DNA from: Sphingobacteriaceae bacterium
Lineage (GTDB): Bacteria > Bacteroidota > Bacteroidia > UBA7662
DNA: 64,000 nucleotides
Reading direction: 5' to 3'
NCBI GenBank assembly: GCA_030682795.1
Contig: JAUXNJ010000038.1
Location: 1-64,000, forward strand
Shown here: positions 8,300 through 16,779 of the stretch, in pieces
Numbering within the stretch: the stretch's first letter is position 1
Layout: every line of letters starts with the position of its first letter
Translations under genes and position numbers: made by a program
The notes under the pieces: generated by a model
Told to the model about the DNA's origin: nothing
What the model saw: only the letters and a program-made list of their open reading frames with translations
The model's database searches: none

Positions 8300-9742
8300 A
8301 TGCGATTGTTGTGTTTGCTTTGGTTTATTATTGCTACGGTCTTTTACACTAGACCGGTAGTTGCACAACACAGTTTAGCACATGCAGCAAGTTCTTTTAG
8401 CGGATTGCATGGCGCTGCGGTGAATCCAGCGCAGCTCAGTTTTAATCAAAGGCCGTGGGGCATTCATTTACCAGCTGCAGGGGCTAACTTTCAAAACAAC
8501 AGCTTGGTAGTCGACCGCATCAATTTGCTGGCTTTAGCTTTTGGTCGTACCTACAGCTTTGAAGTAGATAATGCCTTGAATAGGGCCTCCAACGCCCAAG
8601 CAGAAGTGTTTTTAAGGGCGAATTTTGATAATCCGCTGGACCTTCGTTTGCAAAATTGGGTGATGGGACTTGGAGGCTTTATACAGTCGGGCCGCCACGC
8701 CTTTGGCCTCAGTGCAGGGGCGAGGTCGTTTTTGGAGTTGAGTCGCATAAGTTCAGCCATGGCTACACAATTGTACGAGGGCCTGAGATTTGATAGCTTA
8801 TTGAACCAGCAAATTAGTTCGCCTGGACTCCGCTTGAATTTAATGGGTTTCTCAGAAACGAATTTGACCTGGTCCTATCGTATTTTAGACAAGCGTACCA
8901 AGGCTGCTTCCGTGGGCGTGACAGCCAAATTGATGAATGTGCAGCAAAGTGCGCACCTGGCTTTAGAGCAATTCGATTATACGGTAAGTAGTGTTTCTGA
9001 TACTTTTCTAATAAATAATTTGGTAGGCACCTATGGACGAGCTGTAGGCACAAGGGGTATTTTATCTGGAGGAGGTTTGGCTTTTGATTTGGGCTTTACG
9101 TATGTGAAGGTAGATGAAGAAGCTGCAGCTAATCGTAACACTTCCAGGGGCATCGATTGTTTTCAATTTCGGGGCTTCAAATTGAAGAAGATAGCCCCGC
9201 CGCCTATGCATTATTGGAAGTTGGGCATTTCTTTGCTAGATGTAGGATTGATGCGGGTAAATAGCTTTGATTTTTTAATGGCGGGTCAAAATGTGCCCAT
9301 TGGCTTACGGGAACAGCTGTTTAATTTTTCGGAGGATCCTTTTGATGCTACTTTGGTGGATAGGGTGGATGGTTTTGGCTTATTGGTGCCTACAAATAAT
9401 TATACGGTTGGTGCTCCTACCGCATTGAGCGTGCAATTTGATTATCAGGTGCTCCCTCAGTTTTTTGTGAATGCCAGTTGGATGCAGCGCATGCCGATGT
9501 TCGGACAATACCGTTTAGGCCGTATCAATCAATTGATGGTTGCGCCGCGACTTCAAACATTTTGGGCCGAAATTGGCTTGCCTTTGAGTTTAATAGAATA
9601 TCGTTACCCCCAGGTGGGTTTGTCAGCCCGCCTGGGGCCGGTAAGTTTTGGTACCGACCGTCTGGGCGAATTGTTTGGCTTGAAGCGGGTTCGAGGACTT
9701 GACGCCTATGTGTCGGTAGATTTGTTCAGGTTCTGGCGCTGA
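8300..9742 (+). CDS. DUF5723-type outer membrane protein
   Basis: This 480-aa protein has a signal peptide ending near VVAQ. After cleavage comes the block LAHAASSFSGLHGAAVNPAQ, typical of the PorV-like/DUF5723 bacteroidete outer membrane family, in which an N-terminal plug is followed by a FadL-like beta-barrel. The rest shows alternating strands consistent with a barrel. A TTG two codons upstream (8294) is a possible but weaker start. Function is unknown; related proteins in the phylum are often linked to gliding or secretion. Its end overlaps the convergent cmk gene by 17 bp. Confidence 0.75.
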   Translation: MRLLCLLWFIIATVFYTRPVVAQHSLAHAASSFSGLHGAAVNPAQLSFNQRPWGIHLPAAGANFQNNSLVVDRINLLALAFGRTYSFEVDNALNRASNAQAEVFLRANFDNPLDLRLQNWVMGLGGFIQSGRHAFGLSAGARSFLELSRISSAMATQLYEGLRFDSLLNQQISSPGLRLNLMGFSETNLTWSYRILDKRTKAASVGVTAKLMNVQQSAHLALEQFDYTVSSVSDTFLINNLVGTYGRAVGTRGILSGGGLAFDLGFTYVKVDEEAAANRNTSRGIDCFQFRGFKLKKIAPPPMHYWKLGISLLDVGLMRVNSFDFLMAGQNVPIGLREQLFNFSEDPFDATLVDRVDGFGLLVPTNNYTVGAPTALSVQFDYQVLPQFFVNASWMQRMPMFGQYRLGRINQLMVAPRLQTFWAEIGLPLSLIEYRYPQVGLSARLGPVSFGTDRLGELFGLKRVRGLDAYVSVDLFRFWR

Positions 9743-10412
9743 GTAGGTTTTTGACCCAAATAATCACCTTATCTAATTGTTCTTGCTCGCTCAAGTAACT
9801 GTTGTCGAGTACTCTGGCGTCTGTCGCTTGCCGCAAGGGGTTTTCTTCCCGGGTACTGTCAATGCGGTCGCGCTCCTTTAGGTTCTCTATCACCTCGTCC
9901 ATGCTCCACTTTTCGCCTTTGGCTTGGAGTTCAGCAAATCGGCGTTTGGCGCGCACCAAAGGGTCAGCTGTCATGAATATTTTTAATTCGGCCTCTGGAA
10001 AAACATGCGTGCCAATATCCCGGCCATCCATCACAATCGATTTGTTGATAGCTGCCTTTCGTTGCAATGCTACCATGGCGGTGCGAACGGCTTTGATGGT
10101 GGCTACAGGACTTACCAAGTCTGATACGGGTTTCGAACGAATCTCATCTTCAACCATACGCTCATTGAGGTAGGTTTCGTTGCGGCGATGTTCTGGATTG
10201 TATTCGAAATGAATGTGAATAGCCTCCAATGCCTTTTCTATAGCGTCGTTATCCGCCAAACCAATTTGTTGTTCAATAAAATAGAGGGTAACGGCTCGAT
10301 ACATGGCCCCAGAATCAACATAAGCGAAGCCAAAACGGGCGGCCAGGGCTTTCGCCAAAGTGCTTTTTCCACAAGATGAATAGCCGTCGATGGCGATAAT
10401 GATCGGTTTCAC
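9726..10412 (-). CDS. cmk: Cytidylate kinase
   Basis: This kinase transfers phosphate from ATP to CMP or dCMP in pyrimidine salvage. The P-loop GYSSCGKSTLAKALA lies near the N-terminus, followed by YVDSGAMYRA, VMDGRDIG and the lid region with DRIDSTREENPL, all typical of Cmk. I chose the GTG at 10412, which gives 229 aa, the normal length. An upstream in-frame ATG at 10457 would add 15 residues unlike the family. A TACTTTTG promoter element ends 4 nt before the GTG and lies inside that longer frame, so the mRNA is likely leaderless. The gene converges on the DUF5723 gene with a 17-bp overlap. Confidence 0.93.
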   Translation of the reverse strand: MKPIIIAIDGYSSCGKSTLAKALAARFGFAYVDSGAMYRAVTLYFIEQQIGLADNDAIEKALEAIHIHFEYNPEHRRNETYLNERMVEDEIRSKPVSDLVSPVATIKAVRTAMVALQRKAAINKSIVMDGRDIGTHVFPEAELKIFMTADPLVRAKRRFAELQAKGEKWSMDEVIENLKERDRIDSTREENPLRQATDARVLDNSYLSEQEQLDKVIIWVKNLLSART

Positions 10413-10416
10413 GCTG

Positions 10417-10424
10417 CAAAAGTA
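10417..10424 (-). promoter_or_regulatory. Promoter -7 element of cmk, leaderless
   Basis: The minus strand reads TACTTTTG, an exact TAnnTTTG match, ending 4 nt before the GTG start. Transcription would begin at or next to the start codon. Confidence 0.6.
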
Positions 10425-10498
10425 GCCAATTATGGGACTTCTTCTTATATAAAGCATTGAAGGCTTGCGTAAATGACGGCTATCCCATAAATTAAGTG

Positions 10499-10506
10499 TA
10501 TCTTTG
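10499..10506 (+). promoter_or_regulatory. Promoter -7 element of the DEAD-box helicase gene
   Basis: TATCTTTG matches TAnnTTTG exactly. The expected start of transcription is near 10512-10514, giving a leader of about 35 nt before the helicase ATG. That leader contains a short ORF. Confidence 0.65.
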
Positions 10507-10513
10507 CGGTTTC

Positions 10514-10534
10514 ATGGAGGATTTAATCTCCTGA
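10514..10534 (+). CDS. Possible leaderless upstream ORF (6 codons)
   Basis: An ATG lies 7 nt after the promoter element, where transcription is expected to start, and opens a frame of six codons (MEDLIS) ending in TGA. The stop is 13 nt before the helicase ATG. The same bases can form an imperfect hairpin between GGAGGATT and AATCTCC. It may regulate helicase translation or be chance. Confidence 0.25.
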   Translation: MEDLIS

Positions 10535-10547
10535 GTATTAGTATTAC

Positions 10548-12314
10548 ATGTCATCATTTGAGAGTTTAGGATTACGGCCAGAATTATTGTCGGCCATCAA
10601 CGAGTTAGGATTTACAGCACCCACACCCATTCAAGAGCAGGCCATTCCGGTTTTGTTGAGCGGAACCAAGGATTTTGTAGGTCTAGCACAAACCGGTACA
10701 GGTAAAACTGCGGCATTTGGCTTGCCCGCTGTTCACTTGATCGATGAGAGTAAAAGAGAAGTACAAGTTTTGGTTTTGAGTCCTACCCGCGAATTGTGTT
10801 TGCAAATCACGGCCGACTTAAAAACCTTCAGCAAAAATGTGCGTGGATTTAACGTTACGGCCGTTTACGGTGGTAGCAGCATCCAGCAGCAGATTCGCGA
10901 ACTCAAAGGCGGACCACAAATTGTGGCTGCAACGCCAGGTCGTTTGATCGACTTGATCGACCGCAAGGCCATCCAACTCAGTACTGTGAAGTATGTGGTA
11001 TTGGATGAGGCCGACGAGATGCTCAACATGGGCTTCCGTGACGATTTGGATTATATTTTACAAAACACCACCTCTCGCGAGGCTACCTGGTTGTTTTCAG
11101 CTACCATGCCGCAGGGCGTGCGTCAGATTGCGAGTAATTACATGACCAATCCCGCTGAAATTTCAGTAGGACAGCGCAATGCTTCGGCAGCGAACATTTC
11201 GCACCAGTATTTTCAGCTGAATGCCTCTAGCAAGTTTGAAGCCTTGAAGCGTTTGGTAGATTACAACCCAGGCATGTACGGTATTATTTTTACCCGTACC
11301 AAAGCAGAAGCGCAGGATACCACCGAGCGTTTGTTGCGCGAGGGATACGATATTGAGGCTTTGCATGGCGATTTATCGCAGCAGCAGCGCGACAAAGTAA
11401 TGGCACGTTTCCGTGAAAAGACCTTGCAGCTGCTTATTGCTACCGACGTGGCAGCACGTGGTATCGACGTAACGGGCATCACCCACGTTATTAACTACAC
11501 TTTGCCAGATGATCCAGAGGTGTATACGCACCGTGCTGGACGTACAGCGCGTGCTGGTAAATCAGGCATTTGTATGTCGCTGGTTACGAGTCGTGAAATG
11601 AGCCGCATCCGTCAAATCGAGAAGATGATCAAAGCGCCCATTGAGCGTGCTGACATTCCTGATGGACATGATGTGACCGAAAAGCAATTCATCCACTTTC
11701 TCGACAAAATTGTGAATGCAGAAGTGAATGCCGTGGATTACGAGCGCTTTTTGCCCATGATCGAAGAGAAATTCAGTGAGATTTCGAAGGAAGATTTGGT
11801 GAAAAAGATCGCTTCTTTAGAGTTTGAGCGCTTTTTGAAGTACTACCGCAATGCTACCAATTTGAATATTCAAGACAAAGGTGGCAAGGTAAGGGGTATG
11901 GACAGCGTTGGTGGCGGCGAAGAACGTCAGTCATACGGCGGGGGCAGCAATTACACCAAATTGTTCATCAACTTGGGTATCAAAGACGGCTTTTATAAGG
12001 CGAGCTTCCTCCAATTTATCCTCGACAATTCGGGCTTGAAAAAAGCAGATTTGGGTCGGGTGGACATTGGTGAAACCCGCAGTTATTTAGAAGTTGAGAA
12101 TGGTTTAGATAAAAAAATCTCAGAAACTTTCGACGGTGCCCAGTTCCACGGTCGCCGCATTCGGGTGGAGCAAACTACTGGCAATGCTGGTGGTGGTGGT
12201 TATGCCCGTGGAGGCAGAGATGGCCGTCCGCCGCGTCATGGTGTGAGCAATGTGCCACAGCACAGCAGCGAGCACGGTCGCCGAGATCGCAAGCCGTATC
12301 GCAGTCGCTCTTAA
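10548..12314 (+). CDS. DEAD-box RNA helicase, CsdA/DeaD type
   Basis: This 588-aa ATP-dependent RNA helicase acts in ribosome assembly and mRNA turnover. The RecA-like core carries the Q motif (FTAPTPIQEQAI), motif I AQTGTGKT, PTREL, TPGR, DEAD (in VLDEADEML), SAT, and the motif VI variant HRAGRTARAG. After about residue 460 comes a DbpA-like RNA-binding domain, and the tail is rich in Gly and Arg (GGGGYARGGRDGRPPR), a non-specific RNA-binding extension. The family is cold-induced in many bacteria. The gene stands alone between its own promoter and a strong terminator. Confidence 0.93.
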   Translation: MSSFESLGLRPELLSAINELGFTAPTPIQEQAIPVLLSGTKDFVGLAQTGTGKTAAFGLPAVHLIDESKREVQVLVLSPTRELCLQITADLKTFSKNVRGFNVTAVYGGSSIQQQIRELKGGPQIVAATPGRLIDLIDRKAIQLSTVKYVVLDEADEMLNMGFRDDLDYILQNTTSREATWLFSATMPQGVRQIASNYMTNPAEISVGQRNASAANISHQYFQLNASSKFEALKRLVDYNPGMYGIIFTRTKAEAQDTTERLLREGYDIEALHGDLSQQQRDKVMARFREKTLQLLIATDVAARGIDVTGITHVINYTLPDDPEVYTHRAGRTARAGKSGICMSLVTSREMSRIRQIEKMIKAPIERADIPDGHDVTEKQFIHFLDKIVNAEVNAVDYERFLPMIEEKFSEISKEDLVKKIASLEFERFLKYYRNATNLNIQDKGGKVRGMDSVGGGEERQSYGGGSNYTKLFINLGIKDGFYKASFLQFILDNSGLKKADLGRVDIGETRSYLEVENGLDKKISETFDGAQFHGRRIRVEQTTGNAGGGGYARGGRDGRPPRHGVSNVPQHSSEHGRRDRKPYRSRS

Positions 12315-12330
12315 GCTTCGGTGCAAAACA

Positions 12331-12365
12331 AAAAAGCCTGTATGACATTCATACAGGCTTTTTTT
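12331..12365. terminator. Bidirectional terminator
   Basis: A long stem pairs AAGCCTGTATGA (12334-12345) with TCATACAGGCTT (12349-12360), with A5 before and T7 after. It serves both the helicase gene (plus) and the convergent iron-sulfur gene (minus). Confidence 0.9.
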
Positions 12366-12381
12366 ATAGAGTGAAGTTAGC

Positions 12382-12720
12382 TTAAATGGCAAACGAAGTG
12401 CCGCAACCACAAGTACTGCTGGCGTTAGGGTTTTCGAAAATGAAACCTCGGTTGTCGAGGCCTGTGCCAAAATCGAGCTTCACACCCTGTAAATACAAGG
12501 CCTGACCTTTGTTTACAGCTACTTTAAGGGCATCAAATTGTAAAATATAGTCGTTTTCTTCAGCTGCGGTTTGATCCAAAATGTAGGTCAATCCTGAGCA
12601 GCCACCGCCTTTCACCCCAATGCGAATCATTTGTCCAGCTTCAAAAGTGGTGCTTAAACGCTGCAATTCTGCCAAAGCAGCTGGGGTAATGTCGATGAGG
12701 TGTTCTGTTGTCGTTTCCAT
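12382..12720 (-). CDS. A-type iron-sulfur carrier (IscA/ErpA/SufA family)
   Basis: This 112-aa protein of the HesB/IscA family carries nascent Fe-S clusters to target proteins. The three conserved cysteines are present: one in GGGCSGL (about residue 41) and two in the CGCG tail motif. I used the ATG at 12720; an in-frame GTG two codons upstream is less likely. No other isc or suf gene is in the window. It ends against a shared bidirectional terminator. Confidence 0.93.
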   Translation of the reverse strand: METTTEHLIDITPAALAELQRLSTTFEAGQMIRIGVKGGGCSGLTYILDQTAAEENDYILQFDALKVAVNKGQALYLQGVKLDFGTGLDNRGFIFENPNASSTCGCGTSFAI

Positions 12721-12799
12721 ATGCACAGCTTACAAAATGTAAAAATAAGGCATTAGGTTCATTTTACGTTAAAATCATCTACTTGGTAAAGCGATTCCT

Positions 12800-12807
12800 T
12801 ATTTTTG
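12800..12807 (+). promoter_or_regulatory. Promoter -7 element upstream of 12812 gene
   Basis: TATTTTTG matches TAnnTTTG exactly and ends 4 nt before the ATG at 12812, so the transcript would be leaderless or nearly so. The intervening GGAG could also be read as a Shine-Dalgarno site, but it is too close to the ATG to work well. Confidence 0.5.
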
Positions 12808-12811
12808 GGAG

Positions 12812-13354
12812 ATGGAACAAATGATTGTTGAATTGGTGATTTATGGCCTTTTGTGGCTGATAGTAATAAGTGGCTTGGCCTACACCGCGAGTAAGTTGAT
12901 TCGCAGTCACTGGGCATCCCGCAAGCAAAGTCAGCTGCTGCAGCATCAATTAGAAGTGAAAAAGCATTTAGTGCCGTACCAATTGCAAGCAGCCGAGCGC
13001 TTGGTGCTGTTGGTGGAGCGCATTCGTCCCGAAGGACTGGTCAACCGCATGGCTGCCGGAGAAAGCACGGCGGCTGGACTCCAACTGGCCATGTTGGCCC
13101 AAATTCGGATGGAAATGGAGCATAACCTCGCGCAACAGGTTTATGTACAAGCGCGGGTATGGCAAGCGGTAATAGCCGCTCGCGACGAGGTTTTGGGCAT
13201 CATCCACCGAGCTGCGGCACAAACCCCGCCCAACGAGGCTGCCATTCAATTTAGCAGAAACCTCTTTCAAGTTTTGCAGCAGCAACCGCTAACAGCTTGC
13301 GATCAAGCCATTCAAAGCTTGCGCAACGAAATTCAACAGCTGCAGCATGATTAA
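12812..13354 (+). CDS. Membrane-anchored helical protein of unknown function
   Basis: This 180-aa protein has one N-terminal transmembrane segment (about residues 6-28), followed by a basic stretch and a mostly helical cytoplasmic domain rich in Gln, Leu and Ala. The layout matches a family found across Bacteroidota with no assigned function. Its end overlaps the next gene by 8 bp, so it belongs to an operon with the two 5'-nucleotidase halves. No catalytic motif is visible. Confidence 0.7.
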   Translation: MEQMIVELVIYGLLWLIVISGLAYTASKLIRSHWASRKQSQLLQHQLEVKKHLVPYQLQAAERLVLLVERIRPEGLVNRMAAGESTAAGLQLAMLAQIRMEMEHNLAQQVYVQARVWQAVIAARDEVLGIIHRAAAQTPPNEAAIQFSRNLFQVLQQQPLTACDQAIQSLRNEIQQLQHD

Positions 13355-14084
13355 GCAGCTTTTTTTAATCATAGGTCTTGGCGGGCTATTAGGCTGCAGC
13401 CCCAGTTTGCGGCCTGTGGGTTTCACAAGTCAACAGTATGTGATGCAGGCCGATAGTCTTGGCGCAGATGCTACCATGCTCGAGCTGATTGCACCCTTTA
13501 GAGCTGAGCTCGAAAGTCAAGTGCTGGAAGTGGTGGGCGTAAGTGCGGAGCAATTGCAAAAAGGGCTTCCCGAATCTGCTTTGGGCAATTTGCTGGCTGA
13601 TCTTGCTTTAAAAGCTGGACGCATGGAGTTTGGAGCCGGCGACTTGGCCATGCTCAATTACGGTGGCATTCGGGCGGCTTTGCCCGCAGATACCATCCGA
13701 CGTGGGCATGTAATGGAGATGCTTCCTTTTGCCAATATGTTGCAATTGGTGCGCATGGATGGGATGTTGTTGCAGACCTTTCTCGACCATTGGGCCGCTA
13801 AAGGTGGAACACCCATGGCAGGTGTGCGCTTTGGCATTGTTGATGGTAAAGCAGTGGAGGTGTTGATAAATGGTAAGCCTCTGGTTACAAGTGATATGTA
13901 TGCGGTGATTATGCCAGATTATGTGGCCAATGGAGGAGATGGCTGTGGCTTTTTAAGCGAGGCCATATCGCATCAATTGGGTAGCCAGTTGCTTCTCGAA
14001 GTGGCTATGATTGGACTCAAGGAGATTTATTTGCAAGAAGGCATCATCCAAGCAAAAAAAGATGGCAGAATATACAAACGATAG
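13347..14084 (+). CDS. 5'-nucleotidase C-terminal (substrate-binding) domain lipoprotein
   Basis: This 245-aa protein matches only the C-terminal domain of UshA-like 5'-nucleotidases, which binds the nucleoside part of the substrate. Key features are LNYGGIRAALPAD, a GHVMEMLPFANML block and the late motif NGGDGCGFL. The N-terminus is a lipoprotein signal peptide with LLGCSP (Cys at about residue 16), so the domain would be membrane-anchored through the Sec/Lgt route. The catalytic metallophosphoesterase half is the next gene, overlapping by 23 bp. In most bacteria both domains are one chain with the catalytic part first; here they are split and the order is reversed. Confidence 0.9.
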   Translation: MIKQLFLIIGLGGLLGCSPSLRPVGFTSQQYVMQADSLGADATMLELIAPFRAELESQVLEVVGVSAEQLQKGLPESALGNLLADLALKAGRMEFGAGDLAMLNYGGIRAALPADTIRRGHVMEMLPFANMLQLVRMDGMLLQTFLDHWAAKGGTPMAGVRFGIVDGKAVEVLINGKPLVTSDMYAVIMPDYVANGGDGCGFLSEAISHQLGSQLLLEVAMIGLKEIYLQEGIIQAKKDGRIYKR

Positions 14085-14988
14085 ACGCAGTTTCGTAAAA
14101 CAAGTGGCTGTGATGGCCGGGGTAGCAGGTTCTGGCTTGTTGCCTATGGCCTTACAGGCAGCCAACCGCACGGTCATTACCATCCTCCATACCAACGATA
14201 CCCACAGCAGGATAGACCCATACACAGACGGTCCGCATGCCGGCAAAGGTGGTGTTGCGGCCCGTCGGAAGCTTATTGAAAGCATCCGAAAAGAGCAACC
14301 GCATGTATTGCTATTTGATGCAGGCGATGTATTTCAAGGCACGCCTTACTTTAACTTTTTCAAAGGAGCCTTGGAGATGCGGGCCATGCAATTAATGGGC
14401 TACGATGCCGCTACAATGGGCAATCACGACTTCGACGAAGGCATTGAAAATTTTGATAAACAGCTACAGCATGTGCGCTTTCCTTTTTTAGTGGCGAATT
14501 ACGACTTTAGTCAGACTGTCTTAGCTGGGAAAATTGAACCTTACCGGGTTTTTGAACGTGGTGGCATCCGAATTGGGGTATTTGGACTGGGCATCAACCC
14601 GCAAGGACTTATTCCCGATGCACATTTTGGAAAGACGGTTTTTGAAGACCCCTATACGGCTGCAGTACGTACGACTGCCCTTTTAAAACAAAAAGAGAAG
14701 TGTCAGGTAGTGATTTGTTTGTCGCACCTTGGTTACCGTTATCAAGATGGCCGACCGAGTGATTGCCGCTTGGCGGAAACGGTTTCAGGCATAGACCTGA
14801 TCTTAGGTGGACATACGCACACCTTTTTATCAACACCCGAGCTCATTGTAGGTCCAAATGGTGGAAAAACTTTGGTTGCTCAAGTAGGTCATAGCGGCTT
14901 GGTTTTGGGACGCATTGACTTGGTTTGTGACCGTAAAAAAGGGCGAATTGATTGGACTTCAACGCCGCTAGATATAAAGGAAAGTTAG
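14062..14988 (+). CDS. 5'-nucleotidase catalytic metallophosphoesterase, Tat signal
   Basis: This 308-aa protein holds the dinuclear metal phosphoesterase domain of 5'-nucleotidases: LHTNDTHSR, FDAGDVFQGTPY, MGNHDFDEG, LSHLGY and GGHTHTF are all present. Near the N-terminus DRRSFVKQVAVMAG is a twin-arginine signal followed by a hydrophobic stretch ending near LQAA, so export would be by the Tat system in folded form. The ATG at 14062 places RR in the right position; an upstream in-frame start at 14011 would bury it. It overlaps the substrate-domain gene by 23 bp. Together the two probably release phosphate from extracytoplasmic nucleotides. Confidence 0.92.
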   Translation: MAEYTNDRRSFVKQVAVMAGVAGSGLLPMALQAANRTVITILHTNDTHSRIDPYTDGPHAGKGGVAARRKLIESIRKEQPHVLLFDAGDVFQGTPYFNFFKGALEMRAMQLMGYDAATMGNHDFDEGIENFDKQLQHVRFPFLVANYDFSQTVLAGKIEPYRVFERGGIRIGVFGLGINPQGLIPDAHFGKTVFEDPYTAAVRTTALLKQKEKCQVVICLSHLGYRYQDGRPSDCRLAETVSGIDLILGGHTHTFLSTPELIVGPNGGKTLVAQVGHSGLVLGRIDLVCDRKKGRIDWTSTPLDIKES

Positions 14989-15325
14989 TACCTAAATGCA
15001 ACAAATAGGCCTGCTTTTCGTAGTACTTGCATAGGCTTTTGGTTTTCAACGTTTTGCTGTTAATAAATCGTTACCAAATAGTTAAAGTTTTTATAACTTA
15101 TTTACTTTCAATTAGTTGTGAAAAAGTAATGAAATGCAAGTGCTAGATGAAAAAGTTTTAATAAAAAAATTCACAGATAAAAATTGCGCAAAAGAAGTGC
15201 TATTCAGGTCTTTGACCCGCCAAAGTGTTAATACCATACAACTTCATTTTTTCTACAACTATTTTTATACCATCTTCGACCTCCCCACACCGAAATGGGG
15301 AAGTAAAAAATAAGAGGACTAGCCT
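14989..15325. other. AT-rich gap upstream of dnaA
   Basis: This 337-bp gap is AT-rich, especially 15055-15185. It holds a hairpin pairing CTTTG with CAAAG near 15211-15226, and another pairing CCCCA with TGGGG near 15284-15301 just before dnaA. No TTATCCACA-type DnaA box or close variant array is visible, and no tRNA or ORF. The dnaA promoter should lie here, but I see no exact TAnnTTTG. Confidence 0.5.
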
Positions 15326-16756
15326 ATGGAGCGGACGATGGAAACGATTTGGAGCAACTGTTTGTCGATCATCAAAGACAACGTGAACCCGCAAAGTTTT
15401 AAAACCTGGTTTGAACCTATCAAGCCTGTAAGATTGCGTGAGAACGTATTGACAATTCAGGTGCCTAGTCAGTTTTTCTATGAGTGGCTCGAGGAGCATT
15501 ATGTGAATTTGCTGCATAAAACGGTGAAGCGTGAGCTTGGCAGTGAAGGGCGTCTCGAGTACAGCATTGTGATGGACAATCAGGGTAATGAAAAGTCACC
15601 CTACACCATCAATGTACCGGGTTCGCAAGCCAGAAATAAAAACCCTGATTTGGCAGTAGCGGTGAATATCGGCGCCTCTATTAAAAATCCTTTCATCATT
15701 CCTGGCCTCAAAAAAATCAATGTTGATTCTCAATTGAATCAGCGCTACACCTTTGACAATTACGTTGAAGGCGATTGTAATCGTTTGGCGCGTAGCGCAG
15801 GTATGGCCGTGGCAGCAAAGCCAGGAGGCACCTCTTTTAATCCTTTAATGATTTATGGTAATGTAGGATTGGGTAAAAGTCATTTGGTACAAGCCATCGG
15901 CAACCAAATCAAATCTAATTTTCCTAACAAAACCGTTTTATACGTAACAGCTGAAAAGTTTACCCAGCAGTTTATCGATTCGCTCAAAAATAACTCTGCG
16001 AACGATTTTGTGAATTTCTACCAATTAATGGATGTACTCATTTTAGATGACGTTCACAATTTGGCTAATAAAGAAAAAACGCAAGATGTATTCTTCCATA
16101 TTTTCAATCACCTACATCAAACGGGTAAGCAGCTCATTTTAACGAGCGACCGTGCTCCTAAAGACATCAAAGGGATGGAAGAACGGTTGTTGTCGCGCTT
16201 CAAGTGGGGCTTGAGCACCGATTTACAAATGCCTGATTTTGAAACCCGTGTGGCTATTTTGGAGATGAAGATGTATGCCGACGGAATCGATTTGCCGAGG
16301 GAAGTAGTAGAATTTATTGCGCACAACATCAGTTCTAGCATTCGGGAGCTTGAAGGGGCACTTACTTCGCTGCTGGCCTACACCACGCTGAGCAAAAAAA
16401 TGCCGGATTTGGATTTGGCCAAAATGGTGATGCGGAACTTCGTCAAAAACGTAAGTCTCGAAATTTCCATTGAATCGATTCAATCGTTGGTATGTGAATT
16501 TTTCGATTTGAATGTAGATCTCCTGAAAGCCAAAACGCGCAAGCGCGAAGTGGTTCAAGCCCGTCAGATCTCTATGTATTTTGCTAAGAAGCTGACGAAG
16601 AATAGCTTGAAGACCATTGGCGAGTACTTTGGTGGGCGAGATCACTCCACTGTAATCCACAGTTGCCAAACCGTTGAGGACCTCATGGAGACCGATCGAC
16701 GCTTTAAAGGCTACGTGGAAGAAATTCAGAAGAAAATTAAGATCAGTACCGTGTAA
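15326..16756 (+). CDS. dnaA: Chromosomal replication initiator DnaA
   Basis: This 476-aa protein shows the four DnaA domains. The N-terminal interaction domain occupies about residues 5-80, followed by a linker. The AAA+ domain has Walker A YGNVGLGKSH (about residue 175) and Walker B ILDDVHNL. The C-terminal DNA-binding domain carries the signature GGRDHSTVIHSC. It opens the replication origin and also regulates transcription. An alternative ATG lies 4 codons downstream. The gene is followed by hisS and hutH on the same strand, not by dnaN. Confidence 0.97.
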   Translation: MERTMETIWSNCLSIIKDNVNPQSFKTWFEPIKPVRLRENVLTIQVPSQFFYEWLEEHYVNLLHKTVKRELGSEGRLEYSIVMDNQGNEKSPYTINVPGSQARNKNPDLAVAVNIGASIKNPFIIPGLKKINVDSQLNQRYTFDNYVEGDCNRLARSAGMAVAAKPGGTSFNPLMIYGNVGLGKSHLVQAIGNQIKSNFPNKTVLYVTAEKFTQQFIDSLKNNSANDFVNFYQLMDVLILDDVHNLANKEKTQDVFFHIFNHLHQTGKQLILTSDRAPKDIKGMEERLLSRFKWGLSTDLQMPDFETRVAILEMKMYADGIDLPREVVEFIAHNISSSIRELEGALTSLLAYTTLSKKMPDLDLAKMVMRNFVKNVSLEISIESIQSLVCEFFDLNVDLLKAKTRKREVVQARQISMYFAKKLTKNSLKTIGEYFGGRDHSTVIHSCQTVEDLMETDRRFKGYVEEIQKKIKISTV

Positions 16757-16779
16757 TTTTGTCCGGACAAACTCACCGG

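Noticed and set aside
13347-14988. A frameshift splitting a single 5'-nucleotidase gene
   Set aside because: The catalytic half is downstream of the substrate half, each has its own signal peptide, and both are complete. It is a true split and not a sequencing error.
14989-15325. Possible replication origin upstream of dnaA
   Set aside because: The region is AT-rich, but no DnaA boxes (TTATCCACA or close variants in a cluster) were seen. Bacteroidota origins are often elsewhere.
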